From: an uncultured Collinsella sp. | Lineage (GTDB): Bacteria; Actinomycetota; Coriobacteriia; Coriobacteriales; Coriobacteriaceae | Assembly: GCA_902489965.1 (NCBI GenBank) | Contig: CABUCA010000083.1 | Span: 1-7,023, forward strand | Length of the DNA: 7,023 bases | Reading direction: 5' to 3' | Shown here: in pieces, positions 1 to 5,632 of the stretch | How positions within the stretch are numbered: the first letter of the stretch is position 1 | Layout: the number at the start of each line of letters is the position of its first letter | Notes under the pieces: generated by a model | Database searches by the model: none | Seen by the model: the letters and a program-made list of their open reading frames with translations, nothing else | Told to the model about the DNA's origin: nothing | Program-made: the position numbers and the translations under genes

Positions 1-42
1 TGTTGGTGAGTGCGGTTTGGGGCGTATAAGCCGATGTTGCCT

Positions 43-60
43 GAGCCAGTCCCCTGGCTC
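43..60. other. Perfect 6-bp hairpin downstream of the reverse-strand operon
   Basis: GAGCCA (43-48) and TGGCTC (55-60) are perfect inverted repeats around a 6-base loop (GTCCCC). The hairpin lies about 30 bases past the stop codon of the 72-residue gene, where an operon terminator could sit. Neither strand has a T-run after the stem, so it does not meet the pattern of an intrinsic terminator. It might stabilise a 3' end or be chance. Nothing else was recognised in positions 1-90. Confidence 0.3.
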
Positions 61-90
61 GCCCGCTTTCAATCATTTAAATCGCCGTAT

Positions 91-309
91 CTACTCTGCA
101 GACGAAGATCCACCATCAACGATTGCTTGCTCGGACTCAGGAATCCCATCGGCACCCGTGCTCTGTTCTTGCTCCACCTCTTCGCTGATTGCGGAGGCGG
201 GGGTCGAGCCCTTCGCACCCACGATGTAGGCGGCCCCAAATCCTAACGCAATGGCAATCAAGGTCAAAATCACGTAGACAGGCCAATGGCGCTTAATATA
301 CGAAAACAC
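91..309 (-). CDS. Small single-pass membrane protein of unknown function
   Basis: This is a 72-residue protein that I do not recognise. It has a short basic N-terminus (K6, R7, H8), one hydrophobic segment at about residues 10-31, and a soluble tail of about 40 residues rich in Glu, Ser and Ala (net acidic) ending in TAG. The positive-inside rule predicts the N-terminus in the cytoplasm and the acidic tail outside. There is no cleavage motif that I trust, so it is more likely an anchored protein than a secreted one. The start is GTG at 307-309, supported by AAGGAG at 315-320 five bases upstream. Only 21 bases separate it from the stop of the M28-like gene, so the two are almost certainly co-transcribed, and it may be an accessory subunit of that membrane protein. 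The function is inferred from context only. Confidence 0.72.
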   Translation of the reverse strand: MFSYIKRHWPVYVILTLIAIALGFGAAYIVGAKGSTPASAISEEVEQEQSTGADGIPESEQAIVDGGSSSAE

Positions 310-314
310 GTTGA

Positions 315-320
315 CTCCTT
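315..320 (-). promoter_or_regulatory. Ribosome binding site of the 72-residue gene
   Basis: AAGGAG on the reverse strand, five bases before the GTG at 307-309. It decides the non-ATG start of the small gene and supports this being a real gene and not a chance frame. It lies wholly within the 21-base gap after the upstream stop codon. Confidence 0.7.
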
Positions 321-330
321 AGAGCTCCGC

Positions 331-3300
331 CTACGAACGGCGGATAACCTCGGTAACGACCTCGGATACCGTGGCAATGTTCGTCGGGTTGACATTGTGG
401 GGCAGGTCGTCCTCGGTACGAGCGCAAGCCAGACGTGTGCCGTCCACACCGGCGATGGTGAGGGCTCGGCGGCTCGCCTCGAGCGCGGCGTAGGCATCGG
501 TCTTGGCATAGGGCATCTCGAGCGCGCCACAATCGACATGGAACGACTTGCAGACCTTGCTGACCAGGTTCATGATGCGGCGATCGCCCTTGAGCAGCTG
601 TTGTTCGCCCTCGACCGTCACAACCGAAAGCCTACCGGCGCCGACGGATTCAAGATTGATAAAGAATACGCCGCGGAGCTTATCGCGATGCGAAGCCAAG
701 AAGGCCTTCATGCCGGCGCCATCACAATCCGAGGCACCCGTTGCCACAAACCAGATATCGTGACCGAGCAGCTCATCATCGCCCATAGAGGCGACAGCCG
801 AGAGCATATCTTCGGAAGAAGCGCCATCGGAAGACGTAGCGCCGCCCTTCCAGCCATCGTTATCGTCCTCGAAGTTATCCCACGAACCGATACCGCGACC
901 GGATTTCTTGGCATCGTAATCGTCTTCGACGCCCAGCCAGTCACTCATGCTGTCCTGCTCGTTTTTCTTTTTACGACCGAACAGGCCACCCAGGCCGCGC
1001 TTACGAGACTTGGGTGCCGCCGGGGCGGGAGCCGAAATGGTCTCGATCGGCTGCGCGCCCGACGCAACGGGCATAGGAGGCGCAACGGGTGCCGATGTGG
1101 GTTCGGGACCTTGGGCGGTAGCAAAGGGGTCGTTGACCTGGGCAGAGGGATCGGGAAGGTCGAACAGCGACGTGCGAGACGCAACGTTTGCCTGCTTCAT
1201 AGACGGCAGCGACGGATCGGGGACCGAAGCCAGCGGAGACGAGGAAGGTGCAGGCGACGGTGCCGACGCCGGATCGGGAACATTCATCTGCGGACGCGGC
1301 GATGCTTGGGAGGAAATCTGGGCCATAAGGGAATCGACCGTTTCGTCCTGGGTGGGAGCGACATTGGCAACCGTGGCACCGGAACCACTCGGGGTCGGCA
1401 TGGTGAAAATCTGCGTGGAATAAGGCCTCGACTCATCCGTCTCGGGAGTCTCGGAAACCGCAGGCACTTCCTCCTGCTCGACCTCGGTCGAATCACCTTG
1501 ATCGGCTGCTGCGTATTGCTCTTCGTCAGAGTTGGCCTCGACGGACTCGTCCTCGGCAGCATCCTGAATTTCGGCAGCATCAATGGGCTCGTCATCGTCC
1601 ACCGCGTCGCCCTGTTCATCGGAAATAGGAAGGGGCTCAGCAATCGCGGTGCCCTGCTTTTCAAACGTTATCGTGGAATCGAACTTCGCGGCATCAAACG
1701 ACATGGTGCTATCGACGTGCTGCTGAGCCTCGAAAGACGTTGTTGCCTCAACAACATCCGCGGACGTCGGTTGCTGGGACTCAAAGGACGTTGTAGCTTC
1801 GGCGGCGTCGACGGGCACGGACTGCACAGCCTCGTTCTGCTCGAACTCTTGCGCCGCGAGCTCACGTGCCGCCTCGGCTGCCTGCTGCTGAGCGATAGCC
1901 TCCTGCTCGGCAGCCTCGCGTGCGGCAGCGCGCTTCTCCTCGAAATCGTCGACAAATTTCTTGCCCTTTGCAAGCGCACCCTTAAAGAAGTTGGAAGCGC
2001 TGGCGCCAATCGACGAGAACGCCGATGCAATGTCGGCATGGGGCGTTGCCGCGGGAATCTCGGCCGAGAAATCAGTATCGCTCTCGTAAGACACGCGCCT
2101 CGGCTGTTCAACGTAATCGTCGTCAGACTCGTCCGCAACGTCTTGCACCGGCGCGGCGGGAGCCAAAATGTCCAGTCCCGCCGCGGGATCGATCGCGGAC
2201 ACTGCCTCGGGCTCGGCAACGGCAGCGGTAACCGCGGCAGACTCATCATCCACGGTGACAACGGGGGCAGGCTCGAGCTCAAACGTCGGCTCCTCGCCCT
2301 CCTCGTAATCGAGCGTGCAGGACTCGGGAAGCATTCCGAGCGCACGGATGGCATCCGAACCAAAGCGGATGTTGCCGGCGGCGTTGCGATAGAGCTTGGG
2401 CTCGGGCTCGGCCGCGGCAGGCTCCTCCGCCGGCTCAGCAGCGGGAACCTCGTCATTGAACTCTTCGGCCTGGACAGCCTGATTCTGATCCTCGGGCACG
2501 ATGGCGCCAATCAGCGTCTCGTCGGCAGACGCACCCTCAAAGCCCTCGATCTGCTCGTCAAAAGCCTCGCCCTGTTCGGGCTCGGTTTGAGCGTCGGGAG
2601 CAATCGGCTGACCGAACTCGTCCTCGGCGTAGGTAGGCTCTTCGTACTCGATGGTGTTGCCGTAGTCGTTTTGCTGCTGGGCCGCGGCATACTCCGCCGC
2701 CGCGCGCGCCATTTCCTCGGCACGACGTTTCTGCTCCCCAAAATAGGTATCGAACGGAACATCGTCGGGAAACTCGTTCTCGCCCTGGAAGGGAGCAACG
2801 TTGTCCATAACACCGAGCATAGCGGCGACAGAAGACTTGTTGCACACCGCGCCGGACGTATAGGGAAGAATGTGGCGGTTAGAGATGATGTTTGCCGCGT
2901 TGGCAAGTGCAACGAGGGAAGCGAGGATCGCGACAATCCACAGCAGAACCTTGAGCGCGCCGGGGAGCGGCAGGATACGCAGGATGGCAACGGCAGCAGG
3001 GGCAACCGTGGCAACGGGCAACAGCTTGGCGATGAGCGCACGATACGAAGCATAGGGCTCGCGGGCGAGCAGCTCAGCACGGGGAGAGTCGTAGTGTGCG
3101 ACAACGACCACCGGGCGGTTGCGCGGAGACGCGAGCGGGCCCGAGGCCTTGTGGTAGGCGATGACATTTTGGCTCACGCCCGTCTTGCCCAGACGCGAAA
3201 CCACGGGGTGGCCCGTACGCTCGAGCACGTAAAGAACGGCGCCGACAATGGCCAGCAAGGTGCCGACCAAGCCGATACCGCCGCCGATGCCCATCAGCAG

Positions 3301-3507
3301 GGCGCCGGCAAACGCAAGAATACCGGTAACGGCAAATGCCAATCTACTGGGCGCCGGGGCATTGAACTCCTGAACCTCGGGGTCAAAGCCGTGGTTGCGG
3401 AAGATCTGAGCGATATCCTCGGCAGCCAAGCGCTCTTCTTCGCTGCATGCCGGCGTAATGCCGGTGTTCTGCAGCAGGTGGTTAATATAGTTCTGGGTGT
3501 TCGCCAT
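331..3507 (-). CDS. Membrane-embedded M28 aminopeptidase-like protein, probable pseudo-peptidase with giant acidic insert
   Basis: A 1058-residue protein; M28 peptidase domains are usually about 300 residues. Residues 1-50 look like the N-terminal helix region of M28. Two hydrophobic hairpins (about 56-73/76-95 and 158-180/185-205) predict four membrane spans. Between them, VVVAHYDS holds the first zinc-ligand His (H138). The next M28 block aligns at 219-232, but the bridging Asp is C222 (or N223 in a gapped alignment). A low-complexity acidic insert fills about 240-905. The fold resumes at DIWFVATGASD (917-927), where the usual Glu-Glu is S926-D927; E953 sits at the later Asp/Glu ligand, and H1037 matches the last His. 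Peptidase activity is therefore doubtful. ATG at 3505-3507 is chosen because GGAG lies five bases upstream and homology begins there; an in-frame ATG at 3655-3657 lacks a ribosome site and adds 50 unlikely residues. The 72-residue membrane gene follows in the same operon. Fold assignment fairly sure, role unknown. Confidence 0.85.
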   Translation of the reverse strand: MANTQNYINHLLQNTGITPACSEEERLAAEDIAQIFRNHGFDPEVQEFNAPAPSRLAFAVTGILAFAGALLMGIGGGIGLVGTLLAIVGAVLYVLERTGHPVVSRLGKTGVSQNVIAYHKASGPLASPRNRPVVVVAHYDSPRAELLAREPYASYRALIAKLLPVATVAPAAVAILRILPLPGALKVLLWIVAILASLVALANAANIISNRHILPYTSGAVCNKSSVAAMLGVMDNVAPFQGENEFPDDVPFDTYFGEQKRRAEEMARAAAEYAAAQQQNDYGNTIEYEEPTYAEDEFGQPIAPDAQTEPEQGEAFDEQIEGFEGASADETLIGAIVPEDQNQAVQAEEFNDEVPAAEPAEEPAAAEPEPKLYRNAAGNIRFGSDAIRALGMLPESCTLDYEEGEEPTFELEPAPVVTVDDESAAVTAAVAEPEAVSAIDPAAGLDILAPAAPVQDVADESDDDYVEQPRRVSYESDTDFSAEIPAATPHADIASAFSSIGASASNFFKGALAKGKKFVDDFEEKRAAAREAAEQEAIAQQQAAEAARELAAQEFEQNEAVQSVPVDAAEATTSFESQQPTSADVVEATTSFEAQQHVDSTMSFDAAKFDSTITFEKQGTAIAEPLPISDEQGDAVDDDEPIDAAEIQDAAEDESVEANSDEEQYAAADQGDSTEVEQEEVPAVSETPETDESRPYSTQIFTMPTPSGSGATVANVAPTQDETVDSLMAQISSQASPRPQMNVPDPASAPSPAPSSSPLASVPDPSLPSMKQANVASRTSLFDLPDPSAQVNDPFATAQGPEPTSAPVAPPMPVASGAQPIETISAPAPAAPKSRKRGLGGLFGRKKKNEQDSMSDWLGVEDDYDAKKSGRGIGSWDNFEDDNDGWKGGATSSDGASSEDMLSAVASMGDDELLGHDIWFVATGASDCDGAGMKAFLASHRDKLRGVFFINLESVGAGRLSVVTVEGEQQLLKGDRRIMNLVSKVCKSFHVDCGALEMPYAKTDAYAALEASRRALTIAGVDGTRLACARTEDDLPHNVNPTNIATVSEVVTEVIRRS
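1138..1281 (-). repeat. PDP-containing protein repeats in the M28-like insert
   Basis: Three copies of [VL]-P-D-P-[AS] occur at residues 743, 762 and 784 (spacing 19 and 22), within a Pro/Ser/Ala-rich linker. They are spaced like short linear binding motifs or a degraded tandem repeat. No known ligand is recognised. Confidence 0.5.
1657..1797 (-). repeat. Four T-x-[ST]-F-[ED] tandem repeats in the M28-like insert
   Basis: Residues 571-617 contain ATTSFE, ATTSFE, STMSFD and STITFE, with the first Thr at 572, 589, 601 and 612 (spacing 17, 12, 11). The first two are also alike at DNA level (related GACGTTGT stretches near 1736 and 1788 on the forward strand). Repeated Thr/Ser beside acidic residues suggests phosphorylation or docking sites, by analogy with substrates of actinobacterial Ser/Thr kinases and FHA domains. 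That function is inference. Confidence 0.6.
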
Positions 3508-3512
3508 GTGCG

Positions 3513-3516
3513 CTCC
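3513..3516 (-). promoter_or_regulatory. Ribosome binding site of the M28-like gene
   Basis: GGAG on the reverse strand, five bases before the ATG at 3505-3507. It fixes the start and argues against the longer frame that begins at 3657. Confidence 0.6.
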
Positions 3517-3575
3517 ACATCCATAATCCGACAAATAGGCCCAATGCATGCACATTAGAACCGTATATAGTCGAA

Positions 3576-3581
3576 AGTATA
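3576..3581 (-). promoter_or_regulatory. Candidate -10 element (TATACT) for the M28-like operon
   Basis: TATACT on the reverse strand matches the sigma-70 type -10 consensus at 5 of 6 positions and would give a leader of about 60 bases. No good -35 hexamer lies 16-18 bases upstream, so if real it probably needs an activator. One copy of the reverse-strand repeat CGCTCGGGG abuts it directly. Confidence 0.4.
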
Positions 3582-3632
3582 CCCCGAGCGAGCGCAAACG
3601 ACCGAATTCGGGCCATCTTAACGCCCCGAGCG
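3582..3632. repeat. Direct repeat CCCCGAGCG, two copies 42 bases apart
   Basis: Identical 9-mers lie at 3582-3590 and 3624-3632. The 42-base spacing equals about four DNA turns, so both would face the same side of the helix. On the reverse strand each copy (CGCTCGGGG) lies immediately before a -10-like hexamer (TATACT at 3576-3581, TAAGAT at 3615-3620 after three bases). They are candidate operator half-sites for a regulator of the divergent operons, possibly the adjacent WYL proteins. Function is inferred. Confidence 0.4.
3602..3611. promoter_or_regulatory. 10-bp perfect palindrome in the divergent promoter region
   Basis: CCGAATTCGG is its own reverse complement and lies between the two CCCCGAGCG repeats, near the centre of the divergent intergenic region. 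It could be a dimeric operator. It is short, and a chance palindrome of this size is possible. Confidence 0.3.
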
Positions 3633-3637
3633 GACAA
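3615..3637 (-). promoter_or_regulatory. Possible RecA-NDp/PafBC-like promoter element
   Basis: On the reverse strand TTGTCCGCT (3637-3629) is followed by exactly eight bases and TAAGAT (3620-3615). The mycobacterial PafBC-dependent RecA-NDp pattern is TTGTCRGTG-N8-TAnnnT. Six of nine positions of the upstream motif agree, and the spacer and -10 fit. It would drive the M28-like operon with a leader of about 100 bases. The match is degenerate and might be chance. Confidence 0.25.
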
Positions 3638-3646
3638 GGATATAGC
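3618..3646 (+). promoter_or_regulatory. Candidate promoter for the WYL gene pair
   Basis: TTAACG (3618-3623), 17-base spacer, TATAGC (3641-3646): four of six consensus positions match in each hexamer, giving a leader of about 55 bases. TAAAAT at 3665-3670 is an alternative -10 but lacks a -35. Its -35 overlaps a reverse-strand -10 candidate (3615-3620), so the two directions could compete. Confidence 0.3.
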
Positions 3647-3696
3647 CTAATCTCCATATCGGACTAAAATCATGGCAGCAAACCACCTTCTCATGC

Positions 3697-3700
3697 GAGG
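3697..3700 (+). promoter_or_regulatory. Ribosome binding site of the first WYL gene
   Basis: GAGG, five bases before the ATG at 3706-3708, supports that start. The ATG at 3693-3695 is out of frame. Confidence 0.5.
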
Positions 3701-3705
3701 ACTCT

Positions 3706-4728
3706 ATGACGGCAAGCGACGCGACCGCAACAATTAAAAAGGGAAATTCGGAGCCCGGTTTCGATAAAACGGTTCAGCGCATCCTCAATCTTTTCTTTGT
3801 GCTCAACAGCTCCCCCGAACCGCTGACGACCGAGCAGATCGTCTTGGATTCTGACCTGGGATATGGCTCGGGCAACATCGACTCGGATAAGCGCAAGTTT
3901 CGGCGCGATCGTGACAAACTGCTCGAGCATGGCATCTTAATCAAGGAGGTTCGCCCCGCCGGTGCGCAGGAGACCGAGGAAAGCTCGTGGACAATCGACC
4001 GCGAGCACACGTTTGCTGCAGGCGGCCTCATCACCGCAGACGACGCCGATATCCTACTCAACGCCATCGACCAGACGCTAGCGGCCGGCTCTTCCACTTT
4101 TGCCGCGCCGCTTGCCGATATTCGCTCCAAGATTGCCTACCTCACCGGTGGGACGACGGTGGACGAAACACCGATTCGCCGCTCTCCCACCGTCGATGCG
4201 GTATGGAGCGCCTTTGCCGAGCGATGCGCGCTGCGATTTTTATATCAGAACGGACGCGGCGAGCAGAAAGAACGTACCGTCTGTGTCTACGGCATGTTCG
4301 AACGCGAGGGCGTGGCGTACTTCTGCGGCCTCGACAATGTCACCGACGACATCAGGACATTCCGCTGCAACCGTATCGTTCGCGCTTGGCGTCCTTCGAA
4401 GGCCTACGCCATCCCTGCGGACTTCAATCTCAACGACTATCTGTTCTTTGAATTCGATTTCGCCGACCGACCGCCCGTTGCAGCCACGTTCTCGTTCGCC
4501 CCTCAGACGCAGATCGATATGATCAACGGCCTCACGCGCGGGCGAGGTGAGCTCGCACACACCGATGCGGGATGGATCTGGACCGTTGACGTGCGCGACC
4601 TTGAAGCCGCCGCCTCATTTTGCATGGCCCACGCCATGGACGGCATGAGGCCCATGGCCCCCAAATCGCTCAAGCAGGCGTGGAACCACCTCATTGAAAG
4701 GACGGTGCACGAGCATGCCCGTGCGTAA
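3706..4728 (+). CDS. WYL-domain transcriptional regulator, PafB-like (first of pair)
   Basis: A 340-residue predicted DNA-binding regulator of the HTH-WYL family. Residues about 18-102 form a winged helix-turn-helix, with a DNA-facing region rich in Lys/Arg (62-72) and a wing ending near EESSWTIDRE. Residues 105-150 are a helical linker. The WYL domain spans about 164-232, with RTFRCNRI (217-224) matching the conserved R-x-[FY]-R-x-[DN]-[RK]-I block. A C-terminal alpha/beta extension (about 255-335) resembles the WCX domain. The W-Y-L motif itself is degenerate, AYF at 204-206. Length and order match PafB, the upstream partner of the PafBC heterodimer that activates the LexA-independent DNA-damage response in Actinobacteria; WYL domains of that family are thought to sense nucleic acid. 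Here it is not beside proteasome genes, so orthology is uncertain. The second WYL gene overlaps its 3' end by 14 bases, so the two are translated from one transcript. Family very sure, target unknown. Confidence 0.9.
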   Translation: MTASDATATIKKGNSEPGFDKTVQRILNLFFVLNSSPEPLTTEQIVLDSDLGYGSGNIDSDKRKFRRDRDKLLEHGILIKEVRPAGAQETEESSWTIDREHTFAAGGLITADDADILLNAIDQTLAAGSSTFAAPLADIRSKIAYLTGGTTVDETPIRRSPTVDAVWSAFAERCALRFLYQNGRGEQKERTVCVYGMFEREGVAYFCGLDNVTDDIRTFRCNRIVRAWRPSKAYAIPADFNLNDYLFFEFDFADRPPVAATFSFAPQTQIDMINGLTRGRGELAHTDAGWIWTVDVRDLEAAASFCMAHAMDGMRPMAPKSLKQAWNHLIERTVHEHARA

Positions 4729-5632
4729 ACTCACCAGCGAGCAGAGACTCTCGCGCGCCATCGACATCATGGAGGCCCTCTACGCCGCCGGCGAGAGCGG
4801 CATGACACGAACCGAAATTTGCGGCCGCTTTGACATCACGGGAGTATCGCTCGACGAGATTCTCGAGATCGTCTCGACGCTCGCGGACCGAGAATCGGGT
4901 GCGCGCATCATCTGCGAATGCCACGGCGAGCGTGTGGTTCTCACCGGTGACGCCGGACGTGTGCTACCGCTGCGCCTGAGTGCCGCCGAAGGCGCTGTGC
5001 TCAACCATGAACTTGAATCGTTGGGGATCGAGCCGCAGACGGCAGCTCGGATTCGACATGCCCTTCTACCCGAAGAGCTCGGCTATAACCAGCGCGTCTT
5101 TGACACCGTCAACCACGGGTCGCACTGGCAGCAGCTGAGCTGCGCCATTCAGGACGGCGTTCGCTGCCGCATCTCGTATCGCTCGATGGACGATGCACGG
5201 CCACGCGAGCGTCTGGTCGATCCCTTGCGCATTACGGCAAACGGCGACCAAACATACCTGATTGCCTGGGACATCACAGTCGATGAGCAGCGCACCTATC
5301 GCATGGATAAAATCGAGGGACTCGCCTTGACGGAAGACTCCGTCGTGCCTCACGCACCGGACGTTGCATCCCTCCGCGATTCCCTTGCCCGGACACAGCG
5401 TAGCGCAAAGCTCCTGATGCCATTCGATATGGCGGAGCATCTGGACTGGGCCGGCATCACTCTAATCGAGCACAGCGGGGCAGACATGGCAACGGTAACC
5501 GTGCATTACGGCTCCGAGCGTTGGCTACTGAGCCAGGTAATCGCAGCGGGCGGAGCCATCCGCATCTTGGATGACCCCGCCCTGTCAAAGCGTCTGTGCG
5601 ATATGGCAAAAACCCTCGTCTGTCCGCTTTAG
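4715..5632 (+). CDS. WYL-domain transcriptional regulator, PafC-like (second of pair)
   Basis: A 305-residue HTH-WYL protein. Residues about 5-80 form the winged helix-turn-helix (RLSRAIDIMEAL, then MTRTEICGRFDI as the likely recognition unit). A helical linker at about 86-118 follows. The WYL domain is at about 136-203, with TYL (180-182) at the W-Y-L position and RTYRMDKI (193-200) as the conserved arginine block. A C-terminal WCX-like region at about 230-300 includes the ERWLLSQVIAAGG block. The start chosen is ATG at 4715-4717. A TTG seven codons earlier has no ribosome site, and the likely site AAGGA (4698-4702) lies 12 bases before the ATG, somewhat far, so translational coupling to the preceding gene is probable. 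It overlaps that gene by 14 bases, as expected for partners that form a heterodimer. Its stop overlaps the stop of the convergent helicase gene. Family is clear; assignment as PafC is inference. Confidence 0.9.
   Translation: MPVRKLTSEQRLSRAIDIMEALYAAGESGMTRTEICGRFDITGVSLDEILEIVSTLADRESGARIICECHGERVVLTGDAGRVLPLRLSAAEGAVLNHELESLGIEPQTAARIRHALLPEELGYNQRVFDTVNHGSHWQQLSCAIQDGVRCRISYRSMDDARPRERLVDPLRITANGDQTYLIAWDITVDEQRTYRMDKIEGLALTEDSVVPHAPDVASLRDSLARTQRSAKLLMPFDMAEHLDWAGITLIEHSGADMATVTVHYGSERWLLSQVIAAGGAIRILDDPALSKRLCDMAKTLVCPL

Larger units (their letters stand above)
793..2790 (-). other. Acidic low-complexity insert inside the M28-like protein (about residues 240-905)
   Basis: This stretch is dominated by Glu, Asp, Ala, Pro, Ser and Gln and is predicted to be largely disordered. 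In order it holds a charged Ala-rich helix (about 257-278), a Glu/Pro-rich stretch, a more ordered-looking block (371-404, beginning KLYRNAAGNIRFG), a Phe/Lys then Ala/Glu/Gln-rich helix likely to form a coiled coil (about 495-556), short T-x-[ST]-F-[ED] repeats (571-617), PDP repeats (743-790), a basic patch with seven Lys/Arg (about 833-848), and a Trp/Asp-rich segment (854-889) just before the peptidase fold resumes. The reading frame is intact throughout, and base composition does not look different from the flanks by eye, so I see no sign of a foreign insertion. Confidence 0.75.

Noticed and set aside
1..90. Intrinsic terminator downstream of the 72-residue gene
   Set aside because: The hairpin at 43-60 has no T-run on either side, so I report it only as a hairpin.
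1668..3167. Ser/Arg/Pro-rich reverse-strand frames within the M28-like gene
   Set aside because: These are out-of-frame shadows of the low-complexity insert, with compositions (Arg/Ser/Pro runs) typical of shifted reading of high-GC DNA; there is no frameshift in the main frame.
286..3558. A 1090-codon forward-strand open frame opposite the M28-like gene
   Set aside because: It is codon-aligned with the reverse gene, so it stays open simply because that gene avoids TTA, CTA and TCA codons. Its translation is Arg/Gly/Leu-rich with no recognisable domain, and it begins inside the 72-residue gene. The reverse frame has M28 homology and a good ribosome site.
3508..3657. A 50-residue N-terminal extension of the M28-like protein from an ATG at 3655-3657
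   Set aside because: No ribosome binding site precedes it, the extra residues look like translated intergenic DNA, and it would run through all the promoter-like elements. The ATG at 3505-3507 has GGAG at good spacing.
4694..4714. TTG start seven codons upstream of the second WYL gene
   Set aside because: No purine-rich ribosome site lies before it, whereas AAGGA precedes the ATG at 4715 and homology begins after that ATG.
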